Of a stretch of 64,000 nucleotides of DNA, positions 56,297 through 64,000 are shown in pieces. Source of the DNA: Limnanthes douglasii subsp. nivea. Its lineage: Eukaryota > Streptophyta > Magnoliopsida > Brassicales > Limnanthaceae. Each line of letters opens with the position of its first letter. Positions within the stretch are counted from its first letter, which is position 1. The stretch covers positions 131,238,376 to 131,302,375 of the forward strand of contig JAUPFV010000002.1 in the NCBI GenBank assembly GCA_036936605.1, written 5' to 3'. The position numbers and the translations under genes are program-made. The notes under the pieces were generated by a model. That model was not told the origin of the DNA, ran no database searches, and saw only the letters and a program-made list of their open reading frames with translations.

Positions 56297-56772
56297 AGAA
56301 AACTAGAGAGAGAAATTGAAAAAAGTAGGAATAAAGTAATGATTGATCCCTTTCCTCAAAAGGGAATGTTGCTTTATCTAGTACAAGGGAGAGGCCCGTA
56401 AATTACATGATTACCCATTTTATGGTCACCTCACCCACTATTTTACTAATCTCAACCATAATTATTAGTTATTACATTAGTCCTCATCAATGTTACACCT
56501 TTTTAAGGTTTATTTTACAAGACTTTTATAAATCCAAATTACCTCCCCTTTTAAACCAATTTGACTATTGTTCCAAATAATTATTTCCCTTATCAGTTTT
56601 GACTTCATGATGTTCGCGTGATGATCGACGTCGGACAGATGTCAGCGTAATTATGGTATTTTTTACCATAAATAAAAGGTCCCACATGGTGCCATAATGA
56701 TCCACTACCTTGTTTCTTCTTAGTGAGAGAAAGTTTCAATATATATATATATATAGAGAGAAAAAAAAAAGG
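56297..56772 (-). mobile_element. LTR-like segment L3 (copy B)
   Basis: Counterpart of 14620-15090 with slightly longer TA and A runs near its right end (56740-56770). A TATA-like box lies at 56668-56677. Confidence 0.65.
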
Positions 56773-56793
56773 ATTTTCCGTCTCCGACTATCA

Positions 56794-58941
56794 ATGTCTT
56801 TCAGCCACACTTGTCTTGCTCAGAATATCTTCACATGTTTGGATCTACCGTTTCTAGAGTTGCATTCAAATTCGGTTACTCAAAAAAAACTTCAGGATAT
56901 TCCAGTCATGGATTCCTTCGATAAGGCTACTACTTCGAAAGCGGTTAAAGAGTACTTCCGACAACCAAGGTCCAAAATCTCTAAAGAGCCCCCTCAAGCC
57001 GAGTAGTCGGCCTTGAATTTTGAAATCTGGTTTCCTCATCATGCCTTCCTCGAAATAATTGTTTATAGGTACCTTGACCCCAGCGAACTTCGTAGGATGA
57101 GGGCTCGATAATACATTCTATACATTTTTAAGCTTCGACTACCAATTAAAGGAAAAAACCTTTCTCCACGAGGCCTGACAAGTAGGTCTTCTTCATCCAT
57201 ATTTTATATTGGGAATTCTGGTTCTATTTCTACCCCCGAATCAGGGAGTTCTTTGGTGCACTCATATCCTATCCTAGCTATGCTAGTCTGAACACTTGGA
57301 GGATCATGATCTCTTTTATAATTGTCTCAGTGTCGAAGATTTTTCATTTACGCTGAACTAGCTATTTATCAATTATACCATCTACAACCATTCTCAGTAT
57401 CCTGATTACTATATCTTCATCCTCAAATAAATCAAGTTGGTGATTGATCTATCGGAAACTTATGAAGAGTGAAATAGGAAGTTTGTCATTGTTCGATGAG
57501 CGTAGGAAATTTGGATTCATATAAGTTCAAAAAATGTAAGCTTTTTCAGCAATTCGTGGAGCAACAAGCGTATGTAACCTATTCTCGCACCCAGACATCT
57601 ATTCGCGGTGTCTCTTTCTATTTTTTCCAAATACTCATTTTTCTATTTATGTTGTTTTCTTGTTGAATACATGAAGTTGTTCAACACCGGCACCAAACCG
57701 GATAAAGGGAAACTCTTGAAATTGAGTGACTGGGCTAGGAATACATACGATGACAAATTTCACAAGTGATTTACCGTTGACAACCTATTGGTTCTAATTT
57801 TTTCCACCTTCTTGATGAAAGCAAGGGCGTCAACAAGGGTAGACTTCTCGAAACTCAAATCGGACCTAGAGAAAACCCTCAAAACTGCATGTTCCAATCA
57901 AAGTTCAAACAAGTGATTTTCTCAAACAAAAAGATATGATCATTCAAAAAAGAAGACAAAGTATGATGAATATTTGAAGTCTTCTGATGGGTAAAAAAAG
58001 ATGAGCTCATATGTCCTGCCAGAGGAGTCTTCTATTGGTGGTCTCCAATGTGTAAAGGTAGAGAAAACTGGTAAGAAAGGTTTCATGATCAATGCAAAAG
58101 TGTCTCATTGTTCCCATGAACCCTCAAAGAGCTTTGAAGCGAAAGGGAATGCGTCTCAAGACGCAGTTGAGTTTCAAGTCATGCCTAAGGTTTCCACCGG
58201 TATATAAATACCTTCACTCATACTCGGGCTGCCTCTAACCAGACTATTCTAACATGATGAGTTGGCACTTAAATTTACAGAACAAGGTAATCTCATTCCC
58301 ATAAAATCCTTTTGTTGGGCTCGAGCCTTCTTAGCTTTTGAAAGACTTCTCTATATTTTTATCTCTCAAACAACATTTGGGTTATGGTACAAGAAATCCA
58401 TGTTACAATCGGATTCACCAATAAGCCTATGAAACGTGTGATTGACGATAAATAATTTGAGAATGCAAGGTGTCATATTAAAAAATCAATGCTCGAATGT
58501 GGAAATGTAAAACTCTACAATGACATTCTCACCAACTAAACAGTTACCAACCTCAATGCCAAAGTCACCAAACTTGAAGAGAAATACAAAAAATTCAAAA
58601 AACATAATAAAGATGTACAAGACTATGTTAGGTTCATGGCGGACAAAATAGATAAGATCCGAGAAGAAATAGTTTTTTACTTCCATCGATGCTTCCCAAA
58701 TCTCGGGCTATGGTTGTTTTAGGAACCTGTCTATGAATAAAAATACCCTACAGGGGTGTCATTGTAGTTTGACCAAATATTTGTATATAACCTCTAAAGA
58801 AGTCAGATAGAAGAAGTTGAGAGGGTAAGTAAGATTGACTTGAGTCTGAACCTCGAGAACCCTCCGAGTCTAGACAAATAGACCAATGGTGATTTCTCGA
58901 CCACTTCTCGTGATACTGAAGTTAATCCCGCTGGAAACTAA
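56794..58941 (+). pseudogene. Tat-type extra ORF (aORF III), degenerate, copy B
   Basis: Counterpart of 15112-17259 with the same N-terminal 70 residues, probable intron near 57571-57672, GKLLKLSDWARNTYDDKFHK block and coiled coil (about 58420-58690). Few substitutions. Confidence 0.6.
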
Positions 58942-59172
58942 TCAAAAATATCTTGTCTCACTATCGAGATGCAGTTTAACTACGTTGTATTTTGACTATT
59001 TTTTGAACCAGCAAGAGTCCTTAATTCGGGCACGCATTTTTGGCATGTAACCCTTATCATTTGTAACACTATTGTATATATTTAGTTATGAAATGAACAA
59101 GAACTTCAATTAGGACATGCACACTTTCATTTTATGCTTCGATATTCGTTGGTACTTTAGTTTTTCTAGGCA
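58942..59172. other. 3' region after aORF III, no gene seen (copy B)
   Basis: Counterpart of 17260-17490. Confidence 0.45.
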
Positions 59173-59512
59173 ATAAGAGAAATTTGGTTTTATCTGAAAC
59201 CCTCTTTCTCAGAACTCAAAAAGATCTATATGTTGTGGGAAATCTTCTAGCAATGAGGGAAGTTCAGTTTTGCTCAAACCCCTAAGTTTGGATCTCGAAA
59301 TAGACCCATATTTTATAAGAATTTTTCTGGTGATGAGGGGAGTTCGGTTTTACCCAAACCCCTAAGATCATAGCTCAAAATAGACCTATATGTCGTGAGA
59401 ACATTTCTTTCTATGAGAGGAGTTTAGTTTTACCCGAACCCTTGCTCAAAATACACCCATATGTTGTGGGATTCACGCAATGAGGGGAGTTCGGTTTTAC
59501 CTAAACCCCTGA
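59173..59512. repeat. 80-bp tandem repeat, about five units (copy B)
   Basis: Counterpart of 17491-17830 with the same number of units. Confidence 0.85.
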
Positions 59513-60211
59513 GTTTTTTTACTTGTGGCTTCTTGCGAGAAATGAATTTTTCATTGCATTTCAAAGTTAATGAATTGAATAAAGAGATAACAAAACTTCT
59601 AACATAAAATATTGTTCAACATAACTGGGTGGATGATGTCTTAAAACACAGTTCACAAAACATGAACTAATTACCATAGCGATCCAAAGAATATAAGTTC
59701 AAATGATAACAAGAACATAAAAAAACAAATAATCACTTTTCATTACCATGAGAACCATGAATATTGGTTTTTTAGAGTCGTGAACGTGGAAATATCTCAA
59801 ATCAACTACCAAATTATCTGAAACCCAACTTCTATAATCTCTCAAACCATGTTATTCTTCTAAAATGTTCTTTAACAATCTTCGAGAAAAATTTATATTC
59901 GTTCTACTCAATTTTTCTTGGTGGCGGAGGATCATTCATGATTATAAGTTTTTGGTATATTACTTTCATTCTTTTAATTTTGTTACTATTTGATTTATTT
60001 ATTTTTTTATTAGTTTTTTTTATTATTTTAAATTTTTAAATGACATCAAACAGAAAGCGACAAAATGGTCGACCATTGGCTTATACATACTTACATTCTT
60101 TTGATTATAATAATTAATATATGCATGATCCTTAAGATATTGATCTAGGAAATCCAACCTTCGAACAAATTATTCACATACTAGCGGTATCGATTGTAGC
60201 TGTGGTTAGAA
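59513..60211. other. AT-rich stretch, no gene seen (copy B)
   Basis: Counterpart of 17831-18529. Confidence 0.5.
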
Positions 60212-62164
<1,953 letters not shown>

Positions 62165-63223
62165 CCTTTTGAATGAAAAGACAAAAAACAATTCTGATTG
62201 AAAAAATTCGTAATATAAATTTATTAGTGAATTTGTAATAAGGTAGTTCAAATTGAGAAAACTTGTATGGATCCTACCTCGTAAGATTATAAATTATGAA
62301 AGACTTAAATCAATAAAATTTTATTTTTTATCATTCAAACTCATAATATAATAACCTGTCACAATTTTTTCACCACTTAAAATAAACAAACTATAACTAT
62401 AATCAAACTAGAACAATTATTTTATCATTAATAATGATCAAAATATAACAACACTTGCAGTACTAATAATCAAATCATAATAATAATCAAAATATTAATA
62501 AAATTATATTTTATCTTATACTACTTCTAAATTATAATATACAAACTATATAATCAAACTATAAATTTTATAATAATTTTTTTATCAAACAATAATGATA
62601 CATACTCTACGTATTATAAAAAAATAAATAAAAAGTTTAATTATTAATTAAATATTACAAACTTGACTCTTAAAAATTCACAACATTCTAAAGAATATAA
62701 AATAGAAATTATTATGGGTTTTGGATGAATACAAAAACTATCACATTTTTCACGTTTTCTATGACGGTACTGTTATTATGACAGAACATGATGTGATTAT
62801 TGTCGTGTCGTACCGTGACGAGACTGGACGAGGAAAATATTTGTAATGTCCAGTCTCTCCTTGCCTTGATGATTCACCTTGCCTCACATGTCCATTCTTG
62901 TAAAAATAATGTTACTATAATACCATGACCAAGATGACGTGCATCCCGCCGTCTTATGTCCCTTTCTACTGACCATGGTAATGAAATATATTCTCAAGAC
63001 AAATTAGGTTGATAATTTGTATAGTATCAAGTAGTTTATATCTTAATAAAACTTATTTTCAGATTGGAGACGTTTTAAAGAATTATTGATGGATGTGTAT
63101 TTTACCAAACTATATGACTTGACTTAAATTAACATGGGATTTTGTGTGCACATTTGTTGTACCATATTGTTAGAAATTTAAATCTTTCGTGAGAAAACGA
63201 AAGGTCTAATAATTTAATTAAAC
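62165..63223. other. AT-rich intergenic DNA, no gene seen (copy B)
   Basis: Counterpart of 20423-21480, with one extra A in a run near 62188. Confidence 0.5.
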
Positions 63224-63927
63224 GTGATGTATGATGTTTTCCATCACCATCATACACAACATCTCCGGCTAATTCATCCCTTGAAGCGTATCCTTTTATT
63301 ATTTATGTTAGGGAAATTAACAATATCCAAAAAAATATTTGACCCATACGTAAAAAGACTCGCCAGATCAAAGCTTAACCACTCAGCCAAAGAAATAGCC
63401 AAAGTTGGTGAACACGAGTCGAAAGGTTGTTGAAGGTAATCAGATATTCGACTCTTACCTTATTTCTAGAATAAAGTTAACACAAAACAGAAAATAAATC
63501 AAGCACACGAAAAGAGATTTGACGTGGTTTGGATCATGAAGAAATCTTACATCTATGGGTAACATATAAAATATGAAATAAATCAAACACACGACAAGAG
63601 ATTTAACGTGGTTTGGATCATGAAGAAATCTTCAAGGTTTCTCTATCTAAAAACACTCGCCGCTCTTCTCTATAATCTACGTTTCGTAACCTTCACCACC
63701 CGTTATACTTCTTATATTTATAAATTCAAAGAAATTCTTAATTCTTCAACATACGCTCCACATTATATCTCATTAATGGACGACTATAATAAATCTTCAG
63801 TCTTTCAAAACATGAAATGACAATTAAAAGACAATTCATAAGCATCAAATTTGAGGACATGTGATACAACTCAACCAAAAGATATCTCAAACAAATTTGA
63901 AATGACCTAAGACTTAGTTACAATCAT
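63224..63927. other. Repeat-derived stretch with 84-bp-spaced direct repeat (copy B)
   Basis: Counterpart of 21481-22184; the direct repeat lies at 63492-63549 and 63576-63633. Confidence 0.45.
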
Positions 63928-64000
63928 TGGTGTGGTTTATTTTCGACTGAGGGTAATTTTGTCTAGAGTTTTGTGATGTTTCAAGGGTATTTAATGTTTG
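63928..64000 (-). mobile_element. Start of the E1-type LTR in copy B, cut by the window edge
   Basis: TGGTGTGGTTTATTTTCGAC and following bases are identical to 22185-22257. The duplication therefore extends into E1 and beyond the window. Confidence 0.75.

Overview
The window is nuclear DNA of a flowering plant, probably a eudicot: AT-rich, full of degenerate plant transposable elements, with no intact host gene. The element families seen are Ty3/gypsy of the Tat type, Ty1/copia, an L1-type LINE, hAT and a Mutator-like fragment. The only host-derived coding sequence is an intronless, broken fragment of the RNA polymerase II second-largest subunit (NRPB2).

Large-scale layout: positions 1-22257 (copy A) recur almost base for base at 41783-64000 (copy B), same orientation, about 41.7 kb apart. 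They differ by scattered single bases, a 104-bp deletion in B, a 1-bp run difference, and a GT tract that is 22 repeats in A and 50 in B. Both copies are cut by the window edges, so neither the real junctions nor the unit length is visible. A true tandem duplication and an assembly artefact from two haplotypes are both possible.

Inside each copy, left to right, are three modules of Tat-like LTR retrotransposons. In each, a plus-strand extra ORF (an 'antisense ORF', aORF) lies next to an LTR-like segment with a TATA box; in modules I and II it is followed by minus-strand gag-pol. Module I (1-8.2 kb) has an aORF, then integrase, RNase H, reverse transcriptase and protease, but no gag. Module II (8.2-15.1 kb) has an aORF, then RT, protease and gag, but no RNase H or integrase. 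Module III (14.6-17.3 kb) keeps only LTR and aORF, followed by an 80-bp tandem repeat. All are riddled with stops and frameshifts. A dead hAT transposase (18.5-20.4 kb) follows, carrying an AT/GT/GC microsatellite, and then AT-rich sequence.

The unduplicated centre (22258-41782) starts with an LTR and aORF start of a related element (22185-23740) and minisatellites (23.96-24.72 kb). Next is the NRPB2 pseudogene (25037-30747), split by a 4.5-kb Ty1/copia element (25177-29657). A second LTR-aORF fragment in inverted orientation (31071-30748) follows, so the NRPB2 fragment is bracketed by inverted LTR-aORF ends. A nearly complete minus-strand LINE (about 31.6-37.76 kb), an AT-rich stretch, a minisatellite (38.83-39.37 kb), a Mutator-like transposase scrap (40.6-41.0 kb) and the LTR that leads into copy B (from 41007) complete the region.

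No RNA genes, CRISPR arrays or bacterial-type operons were seen. The genes do not form a working pathway; the window is a stack of nested and duplicated mobile elements. The features most worth follow-up are the duplication, the aORF family and the bracketed NRPB2 fragment.
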